DNA of 64,000 nt from Vulcaniibacterium gelatinicum (GTDB lineage: Bacteria; Pseudomonadota; Gammaproteobacteria; Xanthomonadales; Xanthomonadaceae): positions 1 through 64,000 of the forward strand of contig NZ_VNKO01000003.1 of NCBI RefSeq assembly GCF_008033445.1, written 5' to 3'. Of this stretch, positions 47,516 to 57,747 are shown in pieces. The stretch's first letter is position 1; each line of letters opens with the position of its first letter. The translations under genes were made by a program, and so were the position numbers. The notes under the pieces were generated by a model. It saw only the letters and a list, made by a program, of their open reading frames with translations. It had not been told where the DNA came from and ran no database searches.

Positions 47516-47911
47516 TCAGACGCGCCGCTTCTTGGGCGGACGGCAGCCGTTGTGCGGGATCGGCGTGACGTCGATGATGTTGGTGATCTTGTAGCCGACG
47601 GCGTTCAGCGAACGCACCGCCGACTCGCGGCCCGGACCCGGGCCCTTGATGCGCACCTCGAGCGACTTCAGCCCGTAGTCGAGCGCGGCACGGCCGGCCT
47701 TCTCGGCGGCGACCTGCGCGGCGAACGGGGTGGACTTGCGCGAACCGCGGAAGCCCGCACCGCCCGAGGTCGCCCACGCCAGCGCGTTGCCCTGGCGGTC
47801 GGTGATCGTGACGATGGTGTTGTTGAACGAGGCATGGACGTGCGCGATGCCGTCGGTGACGACGCGCTTGATCTTCTTCTTGGTCTTGGCAGCAGCAGCC
47901 GGCTTGGCCAT
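47516..47911 (-). CDS. rpsK: 30S ribosomal protein S11
   Basis: S11 forms part of the 30S platform. The 131-residue protein has the basic start [28 protein letters not shown] and the conserved [14 protein letters not shown] and [16 protein letters not shown] end. It lies between rpsM (12-nt gap) and rpsD (14-nt gap) in the alpha operon. Confidence 0.98.
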   Translation of the reverse strand: MAKPAAAAKTKKKIKRVVTDGIAHVHASFNNTIVTITDRQGNALAWATSGGAGFRGSRKSTPFAAQVAAEKAGRAALDYGLKSLEVRIKGPGPGRESAVRSLNAVGYKITNIIDVTPIPHNGCRPPKKRRV

Positions 47912-47923
47912 GGTCTGGGTTCC

Positions 47924-48280
47924 TTACTTCTTGATGGCCTTGCGCGGGCCCTTGCGGGTGCGCGCGTTGGTACGGGTGCGCTGGCCACGCACGGGCAGGC
48001 CGCGACGGTGGCGCAGGCCGCGGTAGCAGCCGAGGTCCATCAGGCGCTTGATCGCCATGCCGACTTCGCGGCGCAGGTCGCCCTCGACCGTGTACTTGCC
48101 GATCTCGGCGCGCAGGCGCTCGACCTCGGCCTCGGTCAGGTCGCGGATCTTGGTGGACGGGCTGACGCCGGCCGCCTCGCAGACCTGCTTCGAACGGGTA
48201 CGGCCGATGCCGTAGATGCTTTGCAGCCCGACCCAGACGTGCTTCTGGGCAGGCAGGTTGACGCCTGCAATACGCGCCAT
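47924..48280 (-). CDS. rpsM: 30S ribosomal protein S13
   Basis: S13 lies in the 30S head and contacts the P-site tRNA. The 118-residue protein starts [20 protein letters not shown] and ends in the basic [20 protein letters not shown]. It is the first gene of the alpha operon here, because rpmJ is missing between secY and rpsM. A TGATACAAT promoter-like box and a leader hairpin lie upstream. Confidence 0.98.
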   Translation of the reverse strand: MARIAGVNLPAQKHVWVGLQSIYGIGRTRSKQVCEAAGVSPSTKIRDLTEAEVERLRAEIGKYTVEGDLRREVGMAIKRLMDLGCYRGLRHRRGLPVRGQRTRTNARTRKGPRKAIKK

Positions 48281-48305
48281 GACGCGATCTCCAAACTGGT
48301 TGGCC

Positions 48306-48325
48306 GCCGGGTTTGGCTACCCGGC
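48306..48325 (-). promoter_or_regulatory. Leader hairpin upstream of rpsM (possible S4 target)
   Basis: GCCGGGT and ACCCGGC pair around TTGGCT, 26 nt before the rpsM ATG. In E. coli S4 represses this operon by binding a pseudoknot at the rpsM start; whether this hairpin is part of such a fold is untested. Confidence 0.4.
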
Positions 48326-48339
48326 CGAGTGAATCGGAA

Positions 48340-48345
48340 ATTGTA
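48340..48345 (-). promoter_or_regulatory. Candidate -10 box of the alpha operon
   Basis: On the minus strand TGATACAAT gives an extended-type TACAAT hexamer 60 nt before the rpsM ATG, in an otherwise very GC-rich gap. Confidence 0.5.
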
Positions 48346-48638
48346 TCAGGGTCCCGAAAGCCCAGGAAGCCCGCGGCAGGGCCGCGGACCCGGCATGGGG
48401 AGTGTGCCCATGCTCCGGCGACGGACCCCGGCTGGCCCCAGGCCGACCGGCCTGGACCGCCCGCGCCACCCCGCGCGGGACCACCGGAGCCCACCCGCGC
48501 GCGGGACCGCCGCGCGGGTCGCCCATTCGGGATCCCGGGATCGCTCCGGGATCCGCCGCGGCACCGGGTCGTGCCGCACGGCGCGGGCGTGGCCCGCCGC
48601 CGTCTTCGGAGCGCCGGCCCGGCCGGCGCCCCGCCCCC

Positions 48639-49994
48639 TCACCGGCCTGGCAGGCCGGAGCGGGACCCCTTGAGGTTGGCCTTCTTCAGCAGGCTCTCGT
48701 ACTGGTGCGACATCAGGTGGGCCTGGATCTGGGCGATGAAGTCCATCACCACGACCACCACGATCAGCAGCGAGGTGCCGCCGAAGTAGAACGAAGTGCC
48801 GAACTCGGTACGCATGAATTCCGGCAGCAGGCACACCAGCACCAGGTACAGCGCGCCGGCGGCCGTGAGCCGGGTCAGCACGCCGTCAATGTAGTCCGCC
48901 GTCGCCTTGCCCGGACGGATGCCCGGGATCAGCGCGCCCGACTTCTTCAGGTTGTCGGCGGTCTCCTGCGAGTTGAACACCAGCGCGGTGTAGAAGAACG
49001 CGAAGCCGACGATCAACCCGCCGTACAGCAGCATGTGCAGCGGCTCGCCCGGAGCCAGCGCCTGCGCCGCCTTCTGCAGCCAGGTCGCCTGGCCGGAGCT
49101 GCCGAACCAGGTGCTGGCCGTGGCCGGGAACATGATCAGGCTCGAGGCGAAGATCGGCGGGATCACGCCCGACATGTTGAGCTTGAGCGGCAGGAACGAG
49201 GTCTGGTTCATGTACGCGCTGCGGCCGCCCTGGCGGCGCGCGTAGTTGACCGTGACCCGGCGCTGGCCGCGCTCGATGAACACCACGAAGAAGGTGAACG
49301 CCAGCACGATCACCAGGATCGCGATCACCGTCAGCGGGCTCATGTCGCCGTTGCGCGCCTGCTCGAGCGTGCTCAGCACCGCGCCCGGCAGGCCGGCGAC
49401 GATGCCGGCGAAGATGATCAGCGACACGCCGTTGCCGATGCCGCGCTCGGTCACCTGCTCGCCGAGCCACATCAGGAACATCGTGCCCGCGGTCAGCGCC
49501 ACCACCGCGGTCAGGACGAAGCCCGGGCCGGGGTTGTACACGACCGGGATGCCGTTGCTGGCGCCGGAGTTCTGCAGCGCGATGGCGATGCCGGCGGCCT
49601 GGAAGATCGCCAGCGGGATCGCGCCCATGCGCGAGTACTGGGTGATCCGGCGGCGGCCGGACTCGCCCTCCTTCGACATCGCCTTCCAGCTCGGCAGGAT
49701 CTGCGTCATCAGCTGGACGATGATCGAGGCCGAAATGTACGGGATCACGTTCAGCGCGAACAGGCTGAAGCGCTCCAGGGCACCACCGGAGAACATGTTG
49801 AACATGTCCACGATGGTGCCTTCCTGGGTCTCCATCAGCTGCAGCATCGCCTCCGGGTTCACGCCCGGGACCGGGATGTAGCAGCCGATGCGATAGACGA
49901 TCAGCGCCCCGAGCACGAACAGCAGGCGCTGGCGGAGCTCGGTGAACTTGCCGAGCCCGCCGCCGAGGGAAGCCGCGTTGCCGCCTCGCGCCAT
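48639..49994 (-). CDS. secY: Preprotein translocase subunit SecY
   Basis: SecY forms the protein-conducting channel in the inner membrane with SecE and SecG. The 451-residue protein has ten membrane helices; the plug region follows [14 protein letters not shown], and [14 protein letters not shown] (helix 2), [20 protein letters not shown] and [20 protein letters not shown] are conserved. The ATG at 49994 gives [20 protein letters not shown]. It follows rplO by 7 nt and is the last gene of the spc operon here. Confidence 0.98.
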   Translation of the reverse strand: MARGGNAASLGGGLGKFTELRQRLLFVLGALIVYRIGCYIPVPGVNPEAMLQLMETQEGTIVDMFNMFSGGALERFSLFALNVIPYISASIIVQLMTQILPSWKAMSKEGESGRRRITQYSRMGAIPLAIFQAAGIAIALQNSGASNGIPVVYNPGPGFVLTAVVALTAGTMFLMWLGEQVTERGIGNGVSLIIFAGIVAGLPGAVLSTLEQARNGDMSPLTVIAILVIVLAFTFFVVFIERGQRRVTVNYARRQGGRSAYMNQTSFLPLKLNMSGVIPPIFASSLIMFPATASTWFGSSGQATWLQKAAQALAPGEPLHMLLYGGLIVGFAFFYTALVFNSQETADNLKKSGALIPGIRPGKATADYIDGVLTRLTAAGALYLVLVCLLPEFMRTEFGTSFYFGGTSLLIVVVVVMDFIAQIQAHLMSHQYESLLKKANLKGSRSGLPGR

Positions 49995-50001
49995 GTGTCG
50001 C

Positions 50002-50442
50002 TTACTCCGCCAGGACCTGGCCGCCGACGGCCTCGATCGCCGCACGTGCGCCGGCGGTGGCCGGCACGCCCTTGAGCACGAACGCCTTGGTGACCTCGCC
50101 CTTCTTCACCACCTTGGCCTGCTTGGCGGTGGTCGGCACCAGCCCGGCGGCGCGCAGCGCGGCGAAATCGATCGTGCCGGCCTCGAGCTTGTCGAGCTGG
50201 TACAGCAGCACCTCGGCGGTGTCCTTGGCGGTGCGCGAACGGAAGCCGACCTTCGGCAGGCGGCGCTGCAACGGCATCTGGCCGCCTTCGAAGCCGGCCT
50301 TGACCTTGCCCTTGCCCGAACGCGCGTACTGGCCCTTGTGGCCGCGACCGGCGGTCTTGCCGAGGCCCGAGCCGATGCCGCGGCCGACGCGGACGCGCTC
50401 CTTGCGGGCGCCGGCGGCGGGCTTGAGAGTGTTCAGACGCAT
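50002..50442 (-). CDS. rplO: 50S ribosomal protein L15
   Basis: The 146-residue large-subunit protein has the Gly/Arg-rich start typical of L15 ([20 protein letters not shown]) and the [17 protein letters not shown] motif. It lies 4 nt after rpmD in the spc operon. Confidence 0.98.
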   Translation of the reverse strand: MRLNTLKPAAGARKERVRVGRGIGSGLGKTAGRGHKGQYARSGKGKVKAGFEGGQMPLQRRLPKVGFRSRTAKDTAEVLLYQLDKLEAGTIDFAALRAAGLVPTTAKQAKVVKKGEVTKAFVLKGVPATAGARAAIEAVGGQVLAE

Positions 50443-50446
50443 GTGG

Positions 50447-50650
50447 TTACTCCTCCACGCGGACGAGGTAGTGGAGCTGGTTGATCAGACCCCGCACCTG
50501 CGGGCTGTCCTTGAGCTCGCGCACGTCGTTGAGCTTGTTCAGGCCGAGCGCGCGCACCGACAGGCGGTGGCGCTGCTGGGCGCCGCGCAGGCCGCGCACC
50601 AGGCGAACCTTGACGGTGCCGGCGGCCGTGGTCTCGTTGTTCTTAGCCAT
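50447..50650 (-). CDS. rpmD: 50S ribosomal protein L30
   Basis: The 67-residue protein has [20 protein letters not shown] and the [20 protein letters not shown] end of L30. Its ATG lies 8 nt inside the end of rpsE, so the two are translationally coupled. Confidence 0.97.
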   Translation of the reverse strand: MAKNNETTAAGTVKVRLVRGLRGAQQRHRLSVRALGLNKLNDVRELKDSPQVRGLINQLHYLVRVEE

Positions 50651-51182
50651 TGACCAGGTCCTCCACCTTCTTGCCGCGCTTGGCCGCGATCCGCGACGGC
50701 GACTGCATGCTGGTCAGGCCCTTGACGGTGGCGCGCACCAGGTTGATCGGGTTGCGCGAACCGACGGCCTTGGCCAGCACGTTCTTCACGCCCACCGCCT
50801 CGAGCACGGCGCGCATGGCGCCGCCGGCGATCACGCCGGTACCCTCGGAGGCCGGCTGCATGAACACGCGCGCCGCGCCGTGCCCGGCCTTGACCGGGTG
50901 CCAGAGCGTGCCGTTGTTGAGCTCGACCGCGGCCATGTTGCGGCGCGCGTACTCCATGGACTTCTGGATCGCGACCGGCACCTCGCGGGCCTTGCCGTAG
51001 CCGAAGCCGACCTTGCCGGCGCCGTCGCCCACCACCGTCAGCGCGGTGAAGGTGAACTGGCGGCCGCCCTTGACCGTCTTGCTGACGCGGTTGACCGCGA
51101 TCAGCTTCTCGATCATGCCGTCGTCGATTTCCTCGCGGTTGCGCTCGCGATCGCGGCCCCGCGGTTCACGTTGTTCTGCCAT
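50643..51182 (-). CDS. rpsE: 30S ribosomal protein S5
   Basis: S5 supports decoding accuracy in the 30S body. The 179-residue protein has the S5 N-terminal domain ([19 protein letters not shown]) with the [19 protein letters not shown] region, and [20 protein letters not shown]. The first 15 residues are Arg/Glu-rich. It overlaps rpmD by 8 nt and is separated from rplR by an unusually long 158-nt gap full of hairpins. Confidence 0.98.
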   Translation of the reverse strand: MAEQREPRGRDRERNREEIDDGMIEKLIAVNRVSKTVKGGRQFTFTALTVVGDGAGKVGFGYGKAREVPVAIQKSMEYARRNMAAVELNNGTLWHPVKAGHGAARVFMQPASEGTGVIAGGAMRAVLEAVGVKNVLAKAVGSRNPINLVRATVKGLTSMQSPSRIAAKRGKKVEDLVNG

Positions 51183-51340
51183 GTGGATCTCTCGCTGTCT
51201 GGATGGAATTTGCGGCGTGGCCGCTTATGGTTGTGGATTACCGCGGGTGTTTCGCGGCGGCGGACAACCCGTCGCCGCGCCCGGCACCACCCGTGCCGGC
51301 GGGTCGGTCCTGCGTGGGGCCTGCGCCCCGCGCATTCAAG
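51183..51340. other. Hairpin-rich spacer inside the spc operon (rplR-rpsE)
   Basis: Stem-loops are visible at 51241-51257, 51281-51299 (CCGGCAC/GTGCCGG) and 51312-51333 (GCGTGGGGC/GCCCCGCGC). No ORF with a start site is present. Most other gaps in this operon are 3-20 nt. An internal promoter, RNA-processing site or attenuator is possible. Confidence 0.5.
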
Positions 51341-51694
51341 TCAGAACTGCAGGCCGCCCTCGCGCGCCGCGTCCGCGAGCGCCTTCACGCGCCCGTGGTA
51401 GCGGTAGCCGGAGCGGTCGAACGCCACCTTCTCGATGCCGGCCGCGCGGGCGCGCTCGGCGATCATGCGGCCGACCTTGGCGGCGGCCTCGATGTTCTTC
51501 AGGCTCTTGAGGCCCTCGCGGACCTCGGCCTGCGCGGTCGAGGCCGAAGCCAGGACCTTCGAGCCGTCGGCGGTGAACAGCTGCGCGTAGATGTGCTGGC
51601 CGGTGCGCAGCACCGACAGGCGCGGCACGCCGAGCTTGCGGATGTGGGCACGCGTGGCCTTGGCGCGGCGCAGGCGGGCGATCTTCTTTTCCAT
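51341..51694 (-). CDS. rplR: 50S ribosomal protein L18
   Basis: L18 binds 5S rRNA with L5 and L25. The 117-residue protein starts [20 protein letters not shown] and has [15 protein letters not shown] and the final [20 protein letters not shown]. It lies 80 nt after rplF, a longer gap than usual. Confidence 0.98.
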   Translation of the reverse strand: MEKKIARLRRAKATRAHIRKLGVPRLSVLRTGQHIYAQLFTADGSKVLASASTAQAEVREGLKSLKNIEAAAKVGRMIAERARAAGIEKVAFDRSGYRYHGRVKALADAAREGGLQF

Positions 51695-51774
51695 GGTTTT
51701 GTTCCTCGAAGCTGAAGGAGCGGTTCCCGCGGGACCCGGCCCGGAAAGACCGGACCCCGTCGGTGCAGGCCGCG

Positions 51775-52302
51775 TCAGGCCTTCTTGGCTTCCTTACGGA
51801 TGATGTTCTCGCCGGCGTACTTCACGCCCTTGCCCTTGTAGGGCTCCGGCGGACGGAACGCGCGGATCTTGGCGGCGACTTCGCCGACGCGCTGCTTGTC
51901 GGGGCCGCTGACCACGATCTCGGTCTGGCTCGGCGTGGCGAGGGTGATGCCCTCCGGCGCCTTGAACACGACCGGGTGGGAGAAGCCCAGCGACAGGCTC
52001 AGGTCCTTGCCCTGCATCGCGGCGCGGTAGCCGACGCCGACCAGCTCGAGCTTGCGCTCGAAGCCCTCGGACACGCCCTTGACCATGTTGGCCAGGATCG
52101 CGCGCAGGGTGCCGGCGAGCGGCACCAGCGACTCGTCGGCGGTGCTGAACATGGCCTGGCCGTTCTCGATGGCGAGCTCGATGCCGGCCGGCTTGGCCAC
52201 GCTCAGGGTGCCCTTCGGGCCCTTGGCGCTGATGCTCTGCGGTGCGACGGTGACCTCGACGCCCTTGGGCAGGGCCACCGGCTTCTTGGCAACTCGGGAC
52301 AT
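51775..52302 (-). CDS. rplF: 50S ribosomal protein L6
   Basis: The 175-residue protein near the sarcin-ricin loop has two L6 repeats and the C-terminal signature [20 protein letters not shown]. The ATG at 52302 ([17 protein letters not shown]) matches the family; the longer frame upstream enters rpsH. The gap to rpsH is 13 nt. Confidence 0.98.
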   Translation of the reverse strand: MSRVAKKPVALPKGVEVTVAPQSISAKGPKGTLSVAKPAGIELAIENGQAMFSTADESLVPLAGTLRAILANMVKGVSEGFERKLELVGVGYRAAMQGKDLSLSLGFSHPVVFKAPEGITLATPSQTEIVVSGPDKQRVGEVAAKIRAFRPPEPYKGKGVKYAGENIIRKEAKKA

Positions 52303-52315
52303 GCGTGTTCCTCCC

Positions 52316-52711
52316 TTAGGCCACGAAGCACAGGACCTCACCGCCGACGCCCATCTGGCGCGCCTGCGCATCGGTCATGATGCCCTTGGAGGTGGAGATG
52401 ATCGCGACGCCCAGGCCCCCGAGGACCTTCGGCAGCGCGTCCTTGCCGCGGTACTGGCGCAGGCCCGAGCGCGAGACGCGCTGCAGGCGCTCGATCACCG
52501 GGCGGCCTTCGAAATACTTCAGCACGATCTCCAGCTGCGCCTTGGCGCCGTCCTGGATCACGCGGTAGTCGGCGATGTAGCCCTCGTCCTTCAGGACCTT
52601 GGCGATCGCCGCCTTGATCTTGGACGACGGCATGGACACCGTCGGCTTGCCGACCGCGGCCGCATTCTTGATGCGGACCAGCATGTCGGCGATGGGATCA
52701 GTCATGCTCAT
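52316..52711 (-). CDS. rpsH: 30S ribosomal protein S8
   Basis: S8 binds central-domain 16S rRNA and in E. coli represses the spc operon at rplE. The 131-residue protein starts [17 protein letters not shown] and ends with [23 protein letters not shown] codons at 52711 and 52705 are both usable; the first matches the E. coli start. Confidence 0.98.
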   Translation of the reverse strand: MSMTDPIADMLVRIKNAAAVGKPTVSMPSSKIKAAIAKVLKDEGYIADYRVIQDGAKAQLEIVLKYFEGRPVIERLQRVSRSGLRQYRGKDALPKVLGGLGVAIISTSKGIMTDAQARQMGVGGEVLCFVA

Positions 52712-52768
52712 GGATGTTTCCTTCGAGTAGCACCGATATCCGCGGGATCGCGAATTTCGTCTTGCCGG

Positions 52769-53074
52769 TTACCAGGACGCCTTGCGCAGGCCGGGGACGT
52801 CGCCGCGCATGGTGGCCTCGCGCAGCTTGTTGCGGCCCAGGCCGAACTTGGAGTACACGCCGCGCGGGCGCCCCGTCAGGGCGCAGCGGTTGCGCTGGCG
52901 GCAGGGCGAGGAGTCGCGCGGCAGCTTCTGCAGCTTGACCACCGCCTCCATCTTCTCCTCGTACGACGCGGTCGTGCTGGAGATGACCTTCTTCAGCGCC
53001 TCGCGCTTGGCGGCGTAGCGCTTGGCCAGCTTGGCGCGCTTGGCCTCGCGGTTGACCATCGAAGTCTTGGCCAT
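52769..53074 (-). CDS. rpsN: 30S ribosomal protein S14 (zinc-independent form)
   Basis: The 101-residue protein is the long C-minus type without the CxxC..CxxC zinc ribbon ([20 protein letters not shown]). Only one Cys pair remnant is visible. Genomes with Zur often carry both forms; only this zinc-independent one lies here. It sits between rplE and rpsH as usual. Confidence 0.97.
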   Translation of the reverse strand: MAKTSMVNREAKRAKLAKRYAAKREALKKVISSTTASYEEKMEAVVKLQKLPRDSSPCRQRNRCALTGRPRGVYSKFGLGRNKLREATMRGDVPGLRKASW

Positions 53075-53087
53075 GTGTCGGAGCCCC

Positions 53088-53627
53088 TCAGTTGCGGAAC
53101 GGGAAGCGGAAGCCCTCGAGCAGGGCCTTGGCCTCGGCGTCGGTCTTCGCGGTGGTGGTGATGGCGATGTCCATGCCGCGCAGGGCGTCGATCTGGTCGA
53201 AGTCGATCTCCGGGAAGATGATCTGCTCCTTCACGCCCATGTTGTAGTTGCCGCGGCCGTCGAACGAACGCCCGGACACGCCGCGGAAGTCGCGGACGCG
53301 CGGCAGGGCGATGTTCACCAGACGGTCGAGGAACTCGTACATGCGGGCGCGGCGCAGGGTCACCTTGCAGCCGATCGGCCAGCCGTCACGGATCTTGAAC
53401 GACGCCACCGAGATGCGCGACTTGGTCACCAGCGGCTTCTGGCCGGCGATCTTGGCCATGTCGGCCACCGCGTTCTCGAGCACCTTCTTGTTGGCAGCGG
53501 CCTCGCCCACGCCCATGTTGAGCGTGATCTTGACGAGACGGGGCACTTCCATCGGGTTGGTGTAGCCGAACTGCTTCATCAGCTTCGGCACCACCTCTTC
53601 CTTGTAGATCTTTTCAAGCCGGGTCAT
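53088..53627 (-). CDS. rplE: 50S ribosomal protein L5
   Basis: L5 links 5S rRNA to the central protuberance. The 179-residue protein has the [18 protein letters not shown] start region and [20 protein letters not shown]. It follows rplX by 11 nt. Confidence 0.98.
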   Translation of the reverse strand: MTRLEKIYKEEVVPKLMKQFGYTNPMEVPRLVKITLNMGVGEAAANKKVLENAVADMAKIAGQKPLVTKSRISVASFKIRDGWPIGCKVTLRRARMYEFLDRLVNIALPRVRDFRGVSGRSFDGRGNYNMGVKEQIIFPEIDFDQIDALRGMDIAITTTAKTDAEAKALLEGFRFPFRN

Positions 53628-53638
53628 GTGGGCATTCC

Positions 53639-53953
53639 TCAGGCGTCGACCGCCTCACCGCTGGAGCGGAACACACGCAGCTTGCGTCCATCCTCCAGCA
53701 CCTTGAAACCGACGCGTTCGCCCTTGCCGGTGGCCGGGTTGAACAGCATCACGTTGGAAATGTGGATCGGCGCCTCGCGCTCGATCACGCCGCCGGGCTG
53801 GCCGGCCTGCGGGTTCGGCTTGGTGTGGCGCTTGACCATGTTGATGTTCGAGACGACGACGCGGTCGCCGGCCACGCGCAGCACCTCGCCCTTCTTGCCC
53901 TTGTCCTTGCCGGCGATGACGACCACCTGGTCGCCCTTGCGGATACGGTTCAT
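53639..53953 (-). CDS. rplX: 50S ribosomal protein L24
   Basis: L24 helps start 50S assembly. The 104-residue protein has the KOW motif [20 protein letters not shown] near its start and [21 protein letters not shown]. It lies 15 nt after rplN. Confidence 0.98.
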   Translation of the reverse strand: MNRIRKGDQVVVIAGKDKGKKGEVLRVAGDRVVVSNINMVKRHTKPNPQAGQPGGVIEREAPIHISNVMLFNPATGKGERVGFKVLEDGRKLRVFRSSGEAVDA

Positions 53954-53968
53954 GTCAGCTCCTTCCGC

Positions 53969-54337
53969 TCAGAGCACTTCAGGCGCGAGCGAGACGATCT
54001 TCATGAACTTCTCGGACCGCAGCTCGCGGGTCACCGGCCCGAAGATGCGGGTGCCGATCGGTTCATGCTTGTTGTTCAGCAGCACGGCGGCGTTGCCGTC
54101 GAAGCGGATCAGGGAACCATCCGGACGGCGCACACCCTTGCGGGTGCGGACGACGACCGCGTTGTACACGTCGCCCTTCTTCACCTTGCCGCGCGGGATG
54201 GCGTCCTTGACGGTCACCTTGATGATGTCGCCGATGTGGGCGTAGCGGCGCTTGGAGCCGCCGAGCACCTTGATGCACATCAGCTCCTTCGCGCCCGAGT
54301 TGTCGGCGACCTCGAGATAGCTCTGCATCTGGATCAT
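53969..54337 (-). CDS. rplN: 50S ribosomal protein L14
   Basis: L14 lies at the subunit interface. The 122-residue protein starts [20 protein letters not shown] and has the conserved [20 protein letters not shown]. It lies 12 nt after rpsQ; in E. coli rplN begins the spc operon, and no separate promoter is clear here. Confidence 0.98.
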   Translation of the reverse strand: MIQMQSYLEVADNSGAKELMCIKVLGGSKRRYAHIGDIIKVTVKDAIPRGKVKKGDVYNAVVVRTRKGVRRPDGSLIRFDGNAAVLLNNKHEPIGTRIFGPVTRELRSEKFMKIVSLAPEVL

Positions 54338-54349
54338 GGCTGCCTCTCC

Positions 54350-54616
54350 TTACTCGGCCGCACGGGCGACGATCTCGACGACCCGCCAGTTCTTGGTCTT
54401 GGACAGGGGCGCGCACTCGACCACGCGCACGATGTCGCCCTCGTTGCAGGCGTTCTCGGCGTCGTGGGCGTGGAGCCTGGTCGAGCGACGGATGTACTTG
54501 CCGTACAGCTCGTGCTTGACGTGGCGCTCGACGAGCACGGTCACGGTCTTGTCCATCTTGTTGCTGACGACGCGGCCTTCGACCGTGCGCAGCTTCTTCT
54601 GGGTGTTCTCGGTCAT
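54350..54616 (-). CDS. rpsQ: 30S ribosomal protein S17
   Basis: S17 binds 16S helix 11. The 88-residue protein ([20 protein letters not shown]) has the OB-fold motifs [20 protein letters not shown] and [20 protein letters not shown]. The ATG at 54616 was chosen over an upstream start because the N-terminus then matches the family. Confidence 0.97.
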   Translation of the reverse strand: MTENTQKKLRTVEGRVVSNKMDKTVTVLVERHVKHELYGKYIRRSTRLHAHDAENACNEGDIVRVVECAPLSKTKNWRVVEIVARAAE

Positions 54617-54624
54617 GGCAGGCC

Positions 54625-54825
54625 TCACTTCGTCGCGCCGTCGCGCAGCGCGCCGAGCAGCATGTTCACGCGGGCGATCTCGCGGCGCACGCGCCGGACC
54701 TCGTGGGTCTTGGCGAGCTGGCCGGTGGCCTTCTGCATGCGCAGCGCGAACTGCTCCTTCTGCAGCTCCACCAGGTGGGCCTTGAGCTCGTCCGACGACT
54801 TCTGACGCAGTTGCTTGAGTTCCAT
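54625..54825 (-). CDS. rpmC: 50S ribosomal protein L29
   Basis: The 66-residue two-helix protein near the exit tunnel starts [20 protein letters not shown] and has [20 protein letters not shown]. Its ATG shares one base with the rplP stop (TGATG), so translation is coupled. Confidence 0.97.
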   Translation of the reverse strand: MELKQLRQKSSDELKAHLVELQKEQFALRMQKATGQLAKTHEVRRVRREIARVNMLLGALRDGATK

Positions 54826-55238
54826 CAGCGCACCGTCCGGGTCACGAATTGGGTGGTCACCGACAGCTTGGCAGCGGCCAGGCGGAACGCCTCGCGCGCG
54901 ACTTCCTCGCTGACGCCCTCGATCTCGTAGATCATGCGGCCCGGCTGGATCTGCGCGACCCAGTACTCGACGTTGCCCTTGCCCGAGCCCATTCGGACCT
55001 CGATCGGCTTCTGGGTGATCGGCTTGTCCGGGAACACGCGGATCCACATCTTGCCGCCGCGCTTGACGTAGCGGCTGATGGCGCGGCGCGCGGCCTCGAT
55101 CTGGCGCGCGGTCAGGCGCCCGAACGAGGTGGCCTTCAGGCCGTACTCGCCGAAGCTGACCGCGTTGCCGTTCCAGCTCAGGCCTTCGTTGCGGCCCTTG
55201 TGGACCTTGCGGTATTTGGTTCGCTTGGGTTGCAGCAT
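54825..55238 (-). CDS. rplP: 50S ribosomal protein L16
   Basis: L16 organises the peptidyl-transferase region. The 137-residue protein starts [20 protein letters not shown] and has [18 protein letters not shown]-like sequence and [20 protein letters not shown]. The Arg that is hydroxylated in E. coli L16 lies in the region after [13 protein letters not shown]. It follows rpsC by 3 nt. Confidence 0.98.
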   Translation of the reverse strand: MLQPKRTKYRKVHKGRNEGLSWNGNAVSFGEYGLKATSFGRLTARQIEAARRAISRYVKRGGKMWIRVFPDKPITQKPIEVRMGSGKGNVEYWVAQIQPGRMIYEIEGVSEEVAREAFRLAAAKLSVTTQFVTRTVR

Positions 55239-55241
55239 GGC

Positions 55242-55970
55242 TTAGTCCCTCGCCTCGCGGGGGGCACGGGCCGGGCGGGACGGACGCTCGCTACGCTCGG
55301 CGCGCGGGGCCTCCTCCTGCTTTTCCTGCCCGATCTGGCTGAAGTCGAACACCTCGCCCTTGTAGATCCACACCTTGACGCCGATGACGCCGTAGGTGGT
55401 GTGGGCCTCGGCGAAGCCGTAGTCGATGTCGGCGCGGAGGGTGTGCAGGGGCACGCGCCCCTCGCGGTACCACTCCGAACGCGCGATCTCGGCGCCGTTG
55501 AGGCGGCCGGCGACGTTGACCTTGATGCCGAGCGCGCCCAGGCGCATGGCGTTGCCGACCGCGCGCTTCATCGCGCGGCGGAACATGATGCGGCGCTCGA
55601 GCTGCTGGGCGATGGACTCGGCCACCAGCTGCGCATCGAGCTCGGGCTTGCGCACCTCGGTCACGTTGATGTGCGCCGGGACGCCCATCAGCTCGCTGAC
55701 CTCCTTGCGCAGCTTCTCGATGTCCTCGCCGCGCTTGCCGATCACCACCCCCGGGCGGGCGGTGTGGATCGTCACGCGCGCGGTCTTGGCCGGACGCTCG
55801 ATCAGGATCCTGCTGATCCCGGCCTGCGCCAGCTTCTTGCGCAGCATCTCGCGAACCTTGAGGTCGGCGGCGAGGTACTCGGCGTATTCCTTCTTGCCGG
55901 CGTACCACTTCGAGTTCCAGTCCTTGGCGATGCCCAGGCGGATGCCGGTCGGATGAACTTTATGACCCAT
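55242..55970 (-). CDS. rpsC: 30S ribosomal protein S3
   Basis: S3 lines the mRNA entry channel with S4 and S5. The 242-residue protein has an N-terminal KH domain (about 38-108, [20 protein letters not shown]) and an S3 C-terminal domain ([20 protein letters not shown]), then an Arg/Pro-rich tail (about 215-242). It follows rplV by 16 nt. Confidence 0.98.
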   Translation of the reverse strand: MGHKVHPTGIRLGIAKDWNSKWYAGKKEYAEYLAADLKVREMLRKKLAQAGISRILIERPAKTARVTIHTARPGVVIGKRGEDIEKLRKEVSELMGVPAHINVTEVRKPELDAQLVAESIAQQLERRIMFRRAMKRAVGNAMRLGALGIKVNVAGRLNGAEIARSEWYREGRVPLHTLRADIDYGFAEAHTTYGVIGVKVWIYKGEVFDFSQIGQEKQEEAPRAERSERPSRPARAPREARD

Positions 55971-55986
55971 CTGTCTTCACTCCGCC

Positions 55987-56322
55987 TTACTTGCCGGCAC
56001 CGACGACCACGGTGATGTGGCTGGTGCGCTTGAGGATGCGGGTACCACGGCCCTTGGCGCGGGCCGCGAAACGCTTCAGCGCCGGGCCCTCGTCGACCAT
56101 GATCGTCTTGACCTTCAGTTCGTCGATGTCGGCGCCCTGGTTGTTCTCGGCGTTGGCGATGGCCGACTCCACCACCTTGCGGATCAGGTGGGCGGCCTTC
56201 TTGTCCGAGAACTTCAGCAGGTTGACCGCGCGCTCGGCCGACAGGCCACGCACCTGGTCGGCGACCAGGCGGGCCTTCTGCGGGGAGATGCGCGCGGTGC
56301 GCAGGATGGCTTTCGCTTCCAT
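55987..56322 (-). CDS. rplV: 50S ribosomal protein L22
   Basis: L22 lines the exit tunnel with L4; its beta-hairpin ([18 protein letters not shown]) is where some macrolide resistance arises. The frame has two ATGs: 56328 (ATGACCATGGAA) and 56322. The AAGGAG site abuts the first ATG but is 6 nt from the second, so I chose 56322, giving 111 residues starting [20 protein letters not shown]. Confidence 0.96.
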   Translation of the reverse strand: MEAKAILRTARISPQKARLVADQVRGLSAERAVNLLKFSDKKAAHLIRKVVESAIANAENNQGADIDELKVKTIMVDEGPALKRFAARAKGRGTRILKRTSHITVVVGAGK

Positions 56323-56332
56323 GGTCATCTCC

Positions 56333-56602
56333 TTACTTGCCGGCCTTCTTGTCGCCGCCGTGGCCCTTGAAGGTCCGGGTCACCGCGAACTCGCCCAGCT
56401 TGTGGCCGACCATGTTCTCGTTGACCAGCACCGGGATGTGATTCTTGCCGTTGTGCACGGCGATGGTGAAACCGATCATCTCGGGCAGGATCGTCGAGCG
56501 GCGCGACCAGGTCTTGATCGGCTTCTTGCTGCTGCCCGCTGCCTCCACCTTCTTCAACAGGTGGTGGTCAACGAACGGTCCCTTCTTCAGTGAACGTGCC
56601 AT
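56333..56602 (-). CDS. rpsS: 30S ribosomal protein S19
   Basis: S19 pairs with S13 in the 30S head. The 89-residue protein starts [20 protein letters not shown] and has [20 protein letters not shown] and the [15 protein letters not shown] end. It lies 6 nt after rplB. Confidence 0.98.
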   Translation of the reverse strand: MARSLKKGPFVDHHLLKKVEAAGSSKKPIKTWSRRSTILPEMIGFTIAVHNGKNHIPVLVNENMVGHKLGEFAVTRTFKGHGGDKKAGK

Positions 56603-56608
56603 GGCCGA

Positions 56609-57436
56609 TTAGCTCCTGCGGTCGCGCACGATGAACTGCTGGGTGCGCTTGTTCTTGCGGGTCTTGTAACCCTTGGTCGGCACGCCCCACGGCGTGACCG
56701 GGTGCGGGTTGCCCTGGCCGGCGCGGCCTTCGCCGCCGCCGTGCGGGTGGTCCACCGGGTTCATCGCCGCGCCGCGCACGGTCGGACGGATGCCGCGCCA
56801 GCGCTTGGCGCCGGCCTTGCCGAGCTTCTCGAGGTTGTGCTCCTCGTTGCCGACCTCGCCGATGGTCGCGCGGCATTCGGCCGGAACCTTGCGCATCTCG
56901 CCCGAGCGCAGGCGCAGCGTGGCGTACCCCTGCTCGCGCGCGATCAGCTGCACGCCGGCGCCGGCAGCGCGGGCGAGCTGGGCGCCCTTGCCCGGCTTCA
57001 TCTCGATGCAGTGCACGGTGGCGCCGATCGGGATGTTGCGCAGCGGCAGGGTGTTGCCGACCTTGATCGGGGCGTCACGGCCCGAGATCACCTGGTCGCC
57101 GCTCTTCAGGCCCTTCGGGGCGATGATGTAGCGGCGCTCGCCGTCCACGTAGCACAGCAGCGCGATGTGCGCAGTGCGGTTGGGGTCGTACTCGATCCGC
57201 TCCACGCGCGCCGGAATGCCTTCCTTGTCGCGCTTGAAGTCAATGATCCGGTAGTGCTGCTTGTGGCCGCCGCCGATGTGGCGGGTGGTGATGCGGCCGT
57301 AGTTGTTGCGGCCGCCGGTCTTGCCCTGCTTCTCGACCAGCGCGGCGTGCGGACGGCCCTTGTGCAGGCCCGGCGTCACCACGCGGACCGCGCTGCGGCG
57401 GCCGGCGGAAGTGGGCTTGAAAGTCATCAATGCCAT
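56609..57436 (-). CDS. rplB: 50S ribosomal protein L2
   Basis: L2 is needed for subunit joining and peptidyl transfer. The 275-residue protein has [20 protein letters not shown] and the conserved late motif [19 protein letters not shown] (with the key His of the [11 protein letters not shown] loop). It follows rplW by 11 nt. Confidence 0.98.
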   Translation of the reverse strand: MALMTFKPTSAGRRSAVRVVTPGLHKGRPHAALVEKQGKTGGRNNYGRITTRHIGGGHKQHYRIIDFKRDKEGIPARVERIEYDPNRTAHIALLCYVDGERRYIIAPKGLKSGDQVISGRDAPIKVGNTLPLRNIPIGATVHCIEMKPGKGAQLARAAGAGVQLIAREQGYATLRLRSGEMRKVPAECRATIGEVGNEEHNLEKLGKAGAKRWRGIRPTVRGAAMNPVDHPHGGGEGRAGQGNPHPVTPWGVPTKGYKTRKNKRTQQFIVRDRRS

Positions 57437-57447
57437 GGGTCGTGTCC

Positions 57448-57747
57448 TCAGGCCTTGGCCATCATCACGTCGATCGTCTGGCCCTCGGCCAGGGTCACGT
57501 ACGCCTTGCGCCAGTCGCCGCGGCGGCCCTGGCGGAAACGGAAGGACTTGTTCTTGCCCTTCACGTTCACCACATTCACCGCCTCGACCTTGACCTCGAA
57601 CAGCTGCTCGACCGCGGCCTTGACGTCGGCCTTGGTGGCGCTCTTCGCGACCTCGAAGACGTACTGGTTCGACACTTCCTGCAGGCGCGCGGTCTTCTCG
57701 GACACGCGCGGCGCACGGATCACTTCATAGACGTTGACGGCGCTCAT
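57448..57747 (-). CDS. rplW: 50S ribosomal protein L23
   Basis: L23 sits at the tunnel exit and docks trigger factor and SRP. The 99-residue protein ([20 protein letters not shown]) has [20 protein letters not shown]. Its ATG overlaps the rplD stop as ATGA; an upstream GTG in frame is less likely. Confidence 0.97.
   Translation of the reverse strand: MSAVNVYEVIRAPRVSEKTARLQEVSNQYVFEVAKSATKADVKAAVEQLFEVKVEAVNVVNVKGKNKSFRFRQGRRGDWRKAYVTLAEGQTIDVMMAKA

Larger units (their letters stand above)
48281..48638. other. secY-rpsM gap: secY 3' hairpins, alpha-operon promoter region, no rpmJ
   Basis: Next to the secY stop is a GCGCCGGCC/GGCCGGCGC hairpin (48611-48629); further GC palindromes follow, such as GGATCCCGGGATC near 48530-48550. 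At the rpsM side are the TACAAT box (48345-48340) and a GCCGGGT/ACCCGGC leader hairpin (48306-48325). All frames were read for an L36 start such as MKVRASV and a CxxC..C..H pattern; none is present. Confidence 0.7.
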
